Source of the DNA: Fusobacterium sp. SYSU M8D902
Lineage (GTDB): Bacteria > Fusobacteriota > Fusobacteriia > Fusobacteriales > Fusobacteriaceae
NCBI RefSeq assembly: GCF_040199715.1
Contig: NZ_JBEFNA010000020.1
Coordinates: 1-41,653 of the forward strand
Length of the DNA stretch: 41,653 nucleotides
Direction of reading: 5' to 3'
Positions 15,129-23,070 of this stretch are shown piece after piece. The translations under genes and the position numbers were made by a program. Under the pieces are notes generated by a model. It worked only from the letters and a program-made list of their open reading frames with translations, made no database searches and was not told where the DNA came from. Every line of letters begins with the position of its first letter. The stretch's first letter is position 1.

Positions 15129-15635
15129 TTATGTATACTCAACTATTCTTTTCTCTAAAATGCTTTTCTGGACATCTATTACTCTCTGATTTCTACTTCC
15201 CTTCCACTTCTGATTTAAGTCCTTTTGCTCAAGGATAAATCTTCCATCCACAAGGACATCACAAAGTGATATTAGTGCTAATCTTTTAGGATCCTCTTGT
15301 AACTGTTCCCAAGTAAAACCACTCCACATCCAGACATCTTTATCTGGAAATCTCTTTTTAAATTTTTGCAAAAGCTCTGTCAATGGCTCTACATTCATAT
15401 GATAAGTTGGATCTCCACCTAAAAGTGATAATCCCCTTGCTGTTTTTCCATATTTTTCAAAATATAAAAATATCTCATCCTCTTCTTTTTGAGTAAATGG
15501 TTTTCCATAGTCTGGTTCCCAAGTATCTTTGTTAAAGCATCCCTTGCATCTGTGAGTACAGCCACTCACAAATAGACTAACTCTTATCCCTTTTCCATTT
15601 ATCATATCTGAGTATTTTATTCCAGAATAATTCAT
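15129..15635 (-). CDS. nrdG: Anaerobic ribonucleotide reductase activating protein NrdG
   Basis: The 168-residue radical-SAM protein carries CTHRCKGC (CxxxCxxC), which binds the 4Fe-4S cluster and S-adenosylmethionine, GLSLLGGDPT, which contacts SAM, and MWSGFTWEQL. It installs the glycyl radical on NrdD. Length is typical. It starts 10 bases after the nrdD stop codon, with GGAGATG in the gap, so the two are one operon. Confidence 0.95.
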   Translation of the reverse strand: MNYSGIKYSDMINGKGIRVSLFVSGCTHRCKGCFNKDTWEPDYGKPFTQKEEDEIFLYFEKYGKTARGLSLLGGDPTYHMNVEPLTELLQKFKKRFPDKDVWMWSGFTWEQLQEDPKRLALISLCDVLVDGRFILEQKDLNQKWKGSRNQRVIDVQKSILEKRIVEYT

Positions 15636-15645
15636 TTTCCATCTC

Positions 15646-17835
15646 CTAGTTATGTTTTACTCTACTTATTATCTCTTTCTGTTTTCCTTTGTTGAAAGGT
15701 CTTGCGTTTGGCTGACTCAAATATCCACACACTCTTCTAATTACACTCATCTTATCATTTTCATGATTCCCACATTGTGGACACTCAAATCCTCTTTCAG
15801 TTGCTAAGAACTCTCCTTTAAATCCACAAACATGGCATTTATCTACAGGCTGGTTGATTCCCATATAGTGAATTCCCACCTCTTTAGCATATTTTAAAAT
15901 TCCATGTATTGCTTCAAGGTTATTTTTTAAAGAGTCTGTCTCTATATAACTTATATGCCCACCTCTTGAGTATTTATGCCCTAGAGCTTCCAATCTCAAT
16001 TTTTCAAATGGATTGATATTTATATGAGAAGATACGTGGAAAGAGTTGTCATAGTAACCCTTATCTGTTATTCCCTCTATATCTCCAAACTCCTCTTTAT
16101 CTATTCTTGCAAATCTATCACAAAGAGATTCAGAAGGTGTTCCATATAGAGCAAATCCTAAATTAGTCTCTTTTTTGAACTGATCCACTTTTTCTGAAAT
16201 ATATTTTAAAATATTAAATGTTTTTTCATAAATCTCATCACTATATGCAAAATCCTCTCCATAAAGTAATTGAGAAACTTCACTAAGTCCTATATAACCT
16301 ATTGAAACTGTAGCATATCCTCCCCAAATAAGATCTTGGATTGTTTCCTTAGGTTGTTTTTCTGCTAAAGCTCCTGATAACCATAGAATAGGTGCCATCT
16401 CTGCTTGAGTTTTCTCTAAATAGTGAGCTCTGAATACTGAGTTTTCTTTACACATCTCCATAACTCTATCTAGCTCTTTATAGAATCCAGCTTCATCTCC
16501 CTTATTTTTTATAGCTATTCTAGGTAGGTTTATTGTAGTTGCTCCTATATTAAATCTTCCTGAATATATCTCCTCTCCTTTTTCATTAAACCAAGGTGAT
16601 AAGAAGGCTCTACACCCCATAGGATAAACTACTGTTCCCTTTTCTAATTGCTCCTTTGTAATGAATAAAATATCTGGATATACAGATTTTGTCATACATT
16701 CAAATCCAAGTTTTGCAATATCCCAGTTAGGATCTCCCTCATCTAAGTTTAATCCTTCACACATTGCAAAAACTATTTTTGGGAATATAGCTGTCTCTTT
16801 TTTAGCTCCAAACCCATCCATTCTAGTTCTAAATACAAACTCTTGAACAAGTTTACCCTCCCAAGAAGTCTCTGTTCCTATTCCTATTGTTGTAAAAGGT
16901 GTCTGACCATTTACAGTTGATAGAGAGTTGATCTCATACTCTAATCCTTGCATAGCTTGCTTTACAGACTCTCTAGTCAAATCACAGCTATACTCATAAG
17001 CTAGTGGATATTTCTCCTTTAGCTCCATATTAGAATACTCTATATTTCCCTTTTCTAAAACCTCTTTAGAAATCTCTTCACTAACTCTCTCCACATATTT
17101 TAAACCTTTTGTAAAATGCTTTTTAAAGCTTTTCTTAATATATGGAACTAGGGCTCTATCTAAATATGGGATTGAACACCCTCCATAAGTATTTGATGAT
17201 ACAGAAGCTATAATTTGAACTATGTGTCCTACTGCTACATCTACAGAGTTTGGCTCTAACATCTTAGCATTTCCAATATTACATCCACCTTTTAACATTC
17301 TCTCTATATGAACAAGCTCACAGTTTGTCTCTTTAAACAAAAGATAATCCAAATCATGAATATGGATCTCACCTGTTTCATGTGCTTTCTTTAAATGTTT
17401 AGGTAAAACTTTATTTAAATAGTAATCCTTTGATGATATCCCTGCTAAAAGATCTCTCTGTACAGAGATTGTTTTTGCATCTTTATTTGCATTCTCACTT
17501 AAAATATCTTCATTTGAGGCATCTACTAATTCAGAAATATTTTTATATATTCCTTTTTCTTTATTTCTTATCTCTGTCTTTATAGCTCTATAACTTTGGT
17601 AAGCTATAGCTATATCCTTCTCACTAGAAGCCATTAATTTTTTTACAACTATATCTTGTATATCCTCAACATGCATTCTCTTATTATCCAAATTCTGAAT
17701 CTGTGTTGCAATCTTCTCTACAAGTTCCTCATTAACTGTTCCAGAACTCTGTTTAAAAGCCATTGTCATAGCTCTTACAATTCTATTTTTATCAAAATCT
17801 ACAACAGTTCCGTCTCTTTTTATAACTTCTTTCAT
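15646..17835 (-). CDS. nrdD: Anaerobic ribonucleoside-triphosphate reductase NrdD
   Basis: The 729-residue enzyme reduces ribonucleoside triphosphates to deoxy forms without oxygen. An ATP-cone domain sits at about residues 1-90 (KRDGTVVDFDKNRIVRAM). The barrel follows, with a C-terminal zinc site (Cys667, Cys670, Cys685, Cys688) and the glycyl-radical loop RVCGYL with Gly704. The ATP-cone gives allosteric control by ATP and dATP. It lies upstream of nrdG and is preceded by two NrdR-type boxes. No aerobic class I or II enzyme is in the window. Confidence 0.97.
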   Translation of the reverse strand: MKEVIKRDGTVVDFDKNRIVRAMTMAFKQSSGTVNEELVEKIATQIQNLDNKRMHVEDIQDIVVKKLMASSEKDIAIAYQSYRAIKTEIRNKEKGIYKNISELVDASNEDILSENANKDAKTISVQRDLLAGISSKDYYLNKVLPKHLKKAHETGEIHIHDLDYLLFKETNCELVHIERMLKGGCNIGNAKMLEPNSVDVAVGHIVQIIASVSSNTYGGCSIPYLDRALVPYIKKSFKKHFTKGLKYVERVSEEISKEVLEKGNIEYSNMELKEKYPLAYEYSCDLTRESVKQAMQGLEYEINSLSTVNGQTPFTTIGIGTETSWEGKLVQEFVFRTRMDGFGAKKETAIFPKIVFAMCEGLNLDEGDPNWDIAKLGFECMTKSVYPDILFITKEQLEKGTVVYPMGCRAFLSPWFNEKGEEIYSGRFNIGATTINLPRIAIKNKGDEAGFYKELDRVMEMCKENSVFRAHYLEKTQAEMAPILWLSGALAEKQPKETIQDLIWGGYATVSIGYIGLSEVSQLLYGEDFAYSDEIYEKTFNILKYISEKVDQFKKETNLGFALYGTPSESLCDRFARIDKEEFGDIEGITDKGYYDNSFHVSSHININPFEKLRLEALGHKYSRGGHISYIETDSLKNNLEAIHGILKYAKEVGIHYMGINQPVDKCHVCGFKGEFLATERGFECPQCGNHENDKMSVIRRVCGYLSQPNARPFNKGKQKEIISRVKHN

Positions 17836-17868
17836 CTATATCAACCTCACTAATTTTTTACCTAAGTT

Positions 17869-17874
17869 ATTATA
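17869..17874 (-). promoter_or_regulatory. -10 element of the nrdDG promoter
   Basis: TATAAT on the minus strand, about 35 bases before the nrdD ATG. The -35 region (TTTTAA, 17 bases further) is poor, which suits a regulated promoter. Confidence 0.5.
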
Positions 17875-17901
17875 CAACCTTTTTATAAAAATTAAAAATA
17901 T

Positions 17902-17949
17902 ATACAATATATAGTGGTAAAATTAAAAATCCTACCACTATATAGTAGC
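17902..17949. promoter_or_regulatory. Paired NrdR boxes upstream of nrdDG
   Basis: Box 1 (17902-17917, ATACAATATATAGTGG) matches the NrdR consensus ACAC-TATATATA-GTGT at 13 of 16 positions. Box 2 (17934-17949, centred on CTATATAG) is a weaker match. Their centres are 32 bases apart, which is three helical turns and the usual spacing for cooperative NrdR binding. NrdR represses ribonucleotide reductase genes when dATP is high. The TATATAGTGGTA and TACCACTATATA arms also form a long inverted repeat. The nrdR gene itself is not in the window. Confidence 0.65.
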
Positions 17950-18056
17950 AGGATCTATTATCTCTCATATTTTTAATCTGAGGGGCTTAAAAAATTTTTT
18001 CCTCTAGTGTCAAATATAATTTATATATAATGATGCAATTTTTCTTAAAATTTTTT

Positions 18057-18905
18057 TTATTTTTCATTATATAGTGCTAAAATTTCTAAATACTCTTTTC
18101 TTATCTCTTCACGTAACTGCTTTGGTTCTAATATCTCAGCTTCCTTAGAAAACTGTCTAAAGTAAAGCTTTGCATTCTCATTAGCTACCTCAAACCAATA
18201 GATATCTCCATCTTTTTTTACAAGTTTTGGTCTATAGTTAGTCAAGCTTTTTAAAAGACTCTCCCCCTCTTCACTCAGTCTAACTTTTACTATATTCCCA
18301 TTTCCTAAAAATGGGTCAAAGTTCTTTCTCATATTCTCTATATATTTTTTATCTTTACCTTTAATTTTTTCATCAAGTATAGATATGATCTCAAGCTCTT
18401 TCAATTTATAGTTAGCATACTCCTTCTTCTCTTCATTATAACAGAACAGAAAGTTTTCATCCCCTCTCTCCTCCCGTTTTATAAAATAAGGCTCTACACT
18501 AACAACACTTTTCATATATTTAATTTTTAGCTTTTTTTTCTCTTTGATAGCTTCTAAAATGCTCTTTACTCTATCTTCAAATATAAATATCTCTCTCTGA
18601 TACTTAAATTTTGAGGTATATAATTCAAACAGCTCTCTGAAGTATTCAGCTTCTACATCCACTTCATTAGCCCTTAAAACATCATAGTATATCTCTCTAT
18701 TTGAAACATTTAAATCAAATTGTATTATCTTTTTCAATGGACGCCCTTGAGATTCTAAAAGTTTTTCTACTTCCATTTTCTTACTATATTTAAATCTCTC
18801 CAGAATATAGTTACACAACTTGTTATTATTTATACCAAACTCCTCAGTATCATTCTTCATAAGACGCCATATATCCTCTGGAACAGTCACTCTAATCTTC
18901 TTCAT
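18057..18905 (-). CDS. WYL-domain transcriptional regulator with RHH-type N-terminus
   Basis: The 282-residue protein opens with MKKIRVTVPEDIWRLM, a ribbon-helix-helix-like DNA-binding segment (about residues 1-45), and continues with a WYL-like ligand domain at about 120-200 (KKLKIKYMKS, VEPYFIKRE, FLFCYNEEKKEYANYKLKEL). WYL domains bind nucleotides or nucleic acids and regulate stress or defence genes. The ATG at 18905 is chosen because GGGGG lies just upstream; an earlier start would add ten residues that look unlike coding sequence. It is monocistronic, downstream of the GGDEF-linked small gene. No defence genes are adjacent. Confidence 0.75.
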   Translation of the reverse strand: MKKIRVTVPEDIWRLMKNDTEEFGINNNKLCNYILERFKYSKKMEVEKLLESQGRPLKKIIQFDLNVSNREIYYDVLRANEVDVEAEYFRELFELYTSKFKYQREIFIFEDRVKSILEAIKEKKKLKIKYMKSVVSVEPYFIKREERGDENFLFCYNEEKKEYANYKLKELEIISILDEKIKGKDKKYIENMRKNFDPFLGNGNIVKVRLSEEGESLLKSLTNYRPKLVKKDGDIYWFEVANENAKLYFRQFSKEAEILEPKQLREEIRKEYLEILALYNEK

Positions 18906-18994
18906 ATTTTTTCCCCCACTACAATGGTCTTTCATTATTATAACACATTCAAGCTTTTTAATAAATATGATTCCATATTTTTAATAACAGAAGA

Positions 18995-19019
18995 GGGATG
19001 TTGTAAATTTCAACATCCC
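18995..19019 (-). terminator. Terminator overlapping the end of the small Cys-rich gene
   Basis: A 9-bp stem GGGATGTTG/CAACATCCC with a 7-base loop. The stop codon of the 60-residue gene lies inside the stem. The T-tract is weak (TCTTCTGTTATT on the minus strand). Confidence 0.5.
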
Positions 19020-19192
19020 TTTATCATTTCTAACATTTTTTTTAAAAAATTTTTCTTTTTTAAACCAAGCTTCTCTCTCAATACTTTTTTCGCCTTATTA
19101 TTTGGACAGATATTACAAAGTTTGGCATGACATAAACTACAATTATTTTCTAGTTTTTTCAGTCTCTCTTGATATCCCTCTAGCTCCTGCAT
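19010..19192 (-). CDS. Small Cys-rich protein downstream of the diguanylate cyclase
   Basis: This 60-residue protein is not one I recognise. It has a charged N-terminal helix (QELEGYQERLKKLE), then CSLCHAKLCNIC, two CxxC pairs separated by four residues that could bind zinc or an Fe-S cluster, then a very basic C-terminal half ending in Cys. The ATG is preceded by AGGAGA at good spacing and begins 14 bases after the GGDEF gene stop codon, and a terminator follows, so it is probably a real gene co-transcribed with the cyclase. It might be an accessory factor, but nothing shows this. Confidence 0.55.
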   Translation of the reverse strand: MQELEGYQERLKKLENNCSLCHAKLCNICPNNKAKKVLREKLGLKKKNFLKKMLEMIKGC

Positions 19193-19206
19193 AAAAATCT
19201 CCTATT

Positions 19207-21450
19207 TTAATTCCCATCTCTATATCTAAAATAACTATTTTTACCCATTTTTTTAGCTTGATATAGAGCTTTATCAGCTTTCTTATATAACTCTTCAAAT
19301 GTAAATCCATCATCTGGTGCTACAGCTACTCCTATCGAAGCTGTTATTTTAACCTCTTTTGTTTCATTGGTATAAGTTTTTTCTAAAGAACTTCTTAAAT
19401 CCTCTATCAATCTCTCTGCATCAAAATATGAAGTTATATTTGTCAAAAGAAGTACAAACTCATCTCCACCAAGTCTTCCTATAATATCACTAGCTCTGAA
19501 CTTACTCCTCAACATTGTAGCAACTTCTATTAAAACCTGATCTCCACACCAGTGTCCTAGGGTATCATTTAATCTCTTATAGTTATCTAAATCTAATAAA
19601 ACAAATACCTGTTTTATCTCATTTTCTCTATTACTAATAAGTATTTTATTTATCTTATTTTTTAATGTTGTAGCATTGTATATTCCTGTTAATCCATCTT
19701 TTTCTGCTCTATTTTTTAGTTCAATCTCTTGATGTTTTTTACTATCTATGTCATTAATAACAAATAAAACTTTTAAACTATCTTGAATATTTATCTTATA
19801 AATTATACAAGATACCCATTTATATATATCATTAGTCTTATATAAAAACTCTATCTCATACAGCTCTTTTTGATCAAGAAATACTTTATTCAGATTTTTT
19901 ACTGAAATCTTATCTAAAACAAATAAAAGGTGCTCATCCTTTACATTTTTTAAAATATTATCTTGTAAAAATCTATCTAAATTCAATTGAGTCTCTTCAC
20001 CATTGATTTCTATCACTTGGTTATCTTTTAAATCTACTTTTGCATAGAGTAGTGAGTTTTCTACTAATTTATCATAAACTTCTAATTTTCTCTTAATCTC
20101 TTTCTCTTTCTTTTTAGCTTCAGTAATATTAGCTACTATTCCAATAGTAGTTAGTATTCTGTTGTAATTATCATATGTATTTAATAAAAGAATGTTGTAC
20201 CAACTCTCTATTCCATCAACAACAACTTTTATATCAGCTTCACTATTTTTTCTTCTATAGTTATTTAAAAATAGATCATTTAAACTATCTTGACTCTCTT
20301 TAGCTACAATTCCTTTATCTATAAAGCTTTGAGGTACTGCTTTTATAACTTTTTTATCAAAGAGAGGAGTTAAAAAATTAGTTTTTAATGTAATCTCTTT
20401 ATAGAAATTATCATATGTAAATACCATATGATTAGAGTGCTCAGCTGCTGTACATAAAATATCTATATTTTCATCTGCTTTTTTTTGTGCTTCTTTTATA
20501 TCCTCGGTAGTTCTTCTATTATATAGATAAACACAGATCAACATAACTATAAAACAGATTATTGTCACTATCTCATCTGTCAAAGCTAACTCATTTATTA
20601 AAGTAACTCTCTCTTTCATCAAAGAGTCTCCACTTTCAGAGACAAGATATCCCTTCATCTCTCTCAATGGTGTATAGTACCCATAGTAAGTTATACCATC
20701 TTTTTTATATCTAAATTCTCCCTCTTTTTTACTTAAAAATTTATTTTTTATACGCTCTATTTTTTTATCATTAACTTTAGCTTCTTTTAAGTATTGCCAA
20801 AAATTTATGTCAGTATCATTATTTTGAAATTTGTTTATATATGTTCCAGAAGTATCTAAGATATAAGTTTTATTATTTTCATCATTTTCTAATTTAATAT
20901 TAGATATTTTTTCAATAGTCTTAAAATGAAAAACTCCATATACCACTCCAATTATCTTATTTTTTATTTTTTTAGAATAGATTGGATAGGAGATAATTTG
21001 AACATATTTTCCATTTTCAACTTTAGATGAAATAACTCCTGAAAGTCCGACCTCTCCCTTAATTGATTTCTTAAAATAACTTCTATCTGCTATATTAACC
21101 TTATTTCCCAAATTATCACAAGCATTTCCATTTTCATCTGTTACACCTATAAAATCATAATAAGTTAACTCTTTAGAAAATTGAAGCATCTTTATTATCT
21201 CTGGAGTATCAAACTCCCCGTACTCGCTTACTAATTTACCTATATTTTCTAAATCATTAATCATATCATCAATTATTAATTTAGTGTCTAATACCTTGTG
21301 TTTTGCATAATTTTTTAAATTTAGTTTGAAATACTTTATCTCTTCCTCTTTTATTTTTCCTCTAAATGAGTAAAAAGATAAAACATTCCCCAATAATGCT
21401 AATAAAATAACAATGATAAAATTTCTATTTTTTCTTATAATCCCCTTCAT
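19207..21450 (-). CDS. Membrane diguanylate cyclase with dCache, PAS and GGDEF domains
   Basis: The 747-residue protein should make c-di-GMP from two GTP. A TM helix (about 8-30) leads into a periplasmic dCache-like sensor (about 35-285), a second TM helix (about 288-310) and two PAS-like segments (about 330-590). The GGDEF domain (about 600-745) has LNDTLGHWCGD substrate contacts, GGDEF at 661-665 and RASD (652-655), the RxxD inhibitory I-site five residues upstream. Active-site motifs are intact. It has its own promoter and follows a terminator, so it is a unit separate from the fimbrial genes but immediately adjacent. Cyclic-di-GMP made here could act on the two GEMM-I switches nearby. The dCache ligand is unknown. 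Confidence 0.9.
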   Translation of the reverse strand: MKGIIRKNRNFIIVILLALLGNVLSFYSFRGKIKEEEIKYFKLNLKNYAKHKVLDTKLIIDDMINDLENIGKLVSEYGEFDTPEIIKMLQFSKELTYYDFIGVTDENGNACDNLGNKVNIADRSYFKKSIKGEVGLSGVISSKVENGKYVQIISYPIYSKKIKNKIIGVVYGVFHFKTIEKISNIKLENDENNKTYILDTSGTYINKFQNNDTDINFWQYLKEAKVNDKKIERIKNKFLSKKEGEFRYKKDGITYYGYYTPLREMKGYLVSESGDSLMKERVTLINELALTDEIVTIICFIVMLICVYLYNRRTTEDIKEAQKKADENIDILCTAAEHSNHMVFTYDNFYKEITLKTNFLTPLFDKKVIKAVPQSFIDKGIVAKESQDSLNDLFLNNYRRKNSEADIKVVVDGIESWYNILLLNTYDNYNRILTTIGIVANITEAKKKEKEIKRKLEVYDKLVENSLLYAKVDLKDNQVIEINGEETQLNLDRFLQDNILKNVKDEHLLFVLDKISVKNLNKVFLDQKELYEIEFLYKTNDIYKWVSCIIYKINIQDSLKVLFVINDIDSKKHQEIELKNRAEKDGLTGIYNATTLKNKINKILISNRENEIKQVFVLLDLDNYKRLNDTLGHWCGDQVLIEVATMLRSKFRASDIIGRLGGDEFVLLLTNITSYFDAERLIEDLRSSLEKTYTNETKEVKITASIGVAVAPDDGFTFEELYKKADKALYQAKKMGKNSYFRYRDGN

Positions 21451-21483
21451 CTTTTTGCCCCTAAATTCTTTTAATTATGTTAA

Positions 21484-21512
21484 ATTATACCAAACATCTC
21501 ATATATATTCAA
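21484..21512 (-). promoter_or_regulatory. Promoter of the diguanylate cyclase gene
   Basis: On the minus strand TTGAAT (plus 21507-21512), a 17-base spacer and TATAAT (plus 21484-21489). It lies about 35 bases before the start codon. Confidence 0.6.
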
Positions 21513-21544
21513 GTGATTTTTAATTTTATATACAATAAAATTTT

Positions 21545-21596
21545 ACGGACAAAGTGATAATTAAAAGTTTTATCCTTTGACTATCACCTTGTCCGT
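21545..21596 (-). terminator. Terminator of the fimbrial cluster
   Basis: A 15-bp stem with one mismatch, ACGGACAAxGTGATA/TATCACxTTGTCCGT (arms 21545-21559 and 21582-21596), followed on the minus strand by AAAATTTTATT. It starts a few bases after the stop codon of the second chaperone. Confidence 0.75.
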
Positions 21597-21600
21597 TAGA

Positions 21601-22326
21601 TTAAATTGTATTACTATAATAAACTTTATCATTTTGATCTTTTATTAAAAATTTAATTTTTTGATTATATAGTTCTTTAGGGATTGGTACTTCTGTTTCT
21701 ATAAGAGATTTTCCCTCTCTTGCAGACATTCCTAACTTTCCTTTTAATCCATCTATTGATCTCCTTGAAACTATTTCATAGGAAAATTTTGAAGAGGTAT
21801 TACCTATATTTTCCAAATTTATTTTTACTAAAATACTTTTCTGTCCTCTCTTAATATCTATTTTATCTATCTTATTTTTGATAAGACTCTCTCCCTTAGT
21901 TCCATATATTGGAACTCCTATCTCTGTTATTAGGTTAACATTTGTCAATCTACTGCTTTTATCCTCATTTTTTATTTCATAAGGTACCTCTTTAAATACA
22001 ACATAACTTTTGTATTCACCATCTATATACTTAGAATTTGGTTTTACTCTAAAACGTACAGTCTGTCTTCCCCCTGCTTTTATAAAGATTTTTTTAGGGA
22101 ATATAACTATATCATCATTTAGATTATAGTTTTCACCAAACCTCTTATCTCCTTCTATATAAGCTTCTAATCTCATTGGTTCAGTTGTATTATTAGTTAT
22201 ATATATCTCATTGGTACTTACTTTTGTCAATTCCACTTCATATCTAGTTGGAACTACTGAAAAATTTAAAGAGTAGGCTATTGCTATATTGATAATAAAT
22301 AAAATTATATATAAAAATTTCTTCAT
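21601..22326 (-). CDS. Fimbrial periplasmic chaperone (second copy)
   Basis: The 241-residue protein has a signal peptide (about 1-19) followed by the PapD-like chaperone fold. NFSVVPTRYEVELTKVSTNEIYITNNTTEPMRLEAY and IFPKKIFIKAGGRQTVRFRVKP give the first domain with its G1-strand basic residue and the conserved Pro and Arg. It has a second Ig-like domain from about 135. Chaperones of this family hold pilin subunits before handing them to the usher. It lies 51 bases after the second pilin gene, across a short hairpin, and a terminator follows. It is similar to the chaperone at 23047, so the cluster has two. Confidence 0.85.
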   Translation of the reverse strand: MKKFLYIILFIINIAIAYSLNFSVVPTRYEVELTKVSTNEIYITNNTTEPMRLEAYIEGDKRFGENYNLNDDIVIFPKKIFIKAGGRQTVRFRVKPNSKYIDGEYKSYVVFKEVPYEIKNEDKSSRLTNVNLITEIGVPIYGTKGESLIKNKIDKIDIKRGQKSILVKINLENIGNTSSKFSYEIVSRRSIDGLKGKLGMSAREGKSLIETEVPIPKELYNQKIKFLIKDQNDKVYYSNTI

Positions 22327-22348
22327 TAATTTCTCCTCTTAATATATT

Positions 22349-22374
22349 AAAAAGTCTGAATTTACAGACTTTTT
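22349..22374 (-). terminator. Intercistronic hairpin between pilin and chaperone
   Basis: A 10-bp stem AAAAAGTCTG/CAGACTTTTT around a 6-base loop, between the pilin stop codon and the chaperone start. It probably acts as a partial terminator or 3' stabiliser, giving more pilin than chaperone mRNA. Confidence 0.55.
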
Positions 22375-22377
22375 TAA

Positions 22378-22887
22378 TTAATCATATAAAGCTTTTATTG
22401 TCATTTCTCCTCTATAGCTTCCCTCTTTTTGATCTACTGCTGCTGAAGTCCATCCACCAATAGAGAATAATTTTTTCCCTTCATTTAAAACAAGATTCTC
22501 AGCTAAATTTTCTCCACCCTCTGCTACTACTCCTAATCTTGCTTCCATTTTCTCATTTTTAGCACTTCCTTCACCAGTAGTCATAGTTACATGGTGTACT
22601 GCTTCTGTTGTTCCTAATTGAGTATACCCTCCTGAAACATCTGTTTTTATAAAAACTTTAATATTTTCTCCAGGTGTTCCCTTTATTTCAAATAATCCTA
22701 AAGTTTCTGAATATTTATTCTCTTGTCCTGGAGTTATTAATCCAAAATCTACATGATTGATTACATTCATCTCTAAAGGTTTAATTACCTTTGCTGTTAC
22801 ATTAACTTTTCCCTCTACTGCTCCTGTATTTTGTGAAAAAGCTAATCCCTGTACTAATAAAAATCCCACTAATAATAATTTTTTCAT
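22378..22887 (-). CDS. Fimbrial pilin subunit (DUF4402-like), riboswitch-controlled
   Basis: The 169-residue protein has a signal peptide ending at about residue 18 (FLLVQGLAFS). The mature N-terminus (VNVTAKVIKPLEM) alternates hydrophobic residues like a donor strand. HVDFGLITPGQ follows, and the C-terminus (YRGEMTIKALYD) ends in a penultimate Tyr with an earlier Gly, as in the beta-zipper of chaperone-usher pilins. The IxKPLxI and G-x-hydrophobic C-terminal pattern recur in the pilin at 31717 and the tip-like protein at 27320. The gene lies behind a GEMM-I riboswitch with terminator and its own promoter. Given its strong leader and short size it is a candidate major subunit. Cysteines are absent. 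Confidence 0.8.
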   Translation of the reverse strand: MKKLLLVGFLLVQGLAFSQNTGAVEGKVNVTAKVIKPLEMNVINHVDFGLITPGQENKYSETLGLFEIKGTPGENIKVFIKTDVSGGYTQLGTTEAVHHVTMTTGEGSAKNEKMEARLGVVAEGGENLAENLVLNEGKKLFSIGGWTSAAVDQKEGSYRGEMTIKALYD

Positions 22888-22912
22888 TTTTTATTCCTCC
22901 CTAATATTTTTC

Positions 22913-22960
22913 AAAAAAAAATGCAACTGAGATTAAACTTTATAATTTAATCTTAGTTGC
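22913..22960 (-). terminator. Terminator of the first GEMM-I riboswitch
   Basis: Stem GCAACTxAGATTAAA/TTTAATCTxAGTTGC (arms 22946-22960 and 22923-22937, 14 of 15 paired) followed by nine Ts. Its 5' arm starts in the last two bases of the aptamer P1 stem, so ligand-stabilised P1 would compete with it. This predicts an ON switch. Confidence 0.8.
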
Positions 22961-23035
22961 AACTGGCTACCATTTTAAAGGCCCTATAGCTTTGCGTCAT
23001 AGCATTTCTACTACTTTGCCAATATTTATATTACT
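22959..23035 (-). ncRNA. GEMM-I c-di-GMP riboswitch (copy 1, position 20 = G)
   Basis: The minus strand carries the class I c-di-GMP aptamer core. GGCAAAG is followed by a 6-bp hairpin with a GAAA tetraloop, then GACGCAAAGC, TATAGGGCCTTT, AAAATGGTAGCC and GTTGC. P1 can form between GTAAT (23034-23030) and GTTGC (22963-22959). The base equivalent to Vc2 G20 is G (23020) and the C92 equivalent is C, as in canonical c-di-GMP binders. A terminator follows at once and the pilin start codon lies 72 bases beyond the aptamer. A promoter 5' of it places the predicted transcription start at or near the first base of P1. Confidence 0.92.
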
Positions 23036-23040
23036 AGTAT

Positions 23041-23070
23041 AGTATATCAAAGTTGTGTACTATATGTCAA
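23041..23070 (-). promoter_or_regulatory. Promoter of the riboswitch-pilin-chaperone unit
   Basis: On the minus strand TTGACA (plus 23065-23070), an 18-base spacer and TATACT (plus 23041-23046). It overlaps the last codons of the upstream chaperone gene and predicts a transcript start at about 23035, the first bases of the aptamer. Confidence 0.65.

Noticed and set aside
17994-18035. Hairpin with an AAAAAATTTTTT core after the WYL gene
   Set aside because: The pairing is nearly all A/T and gives no convincing terminator; chance is likely in this AT-rich DNA.
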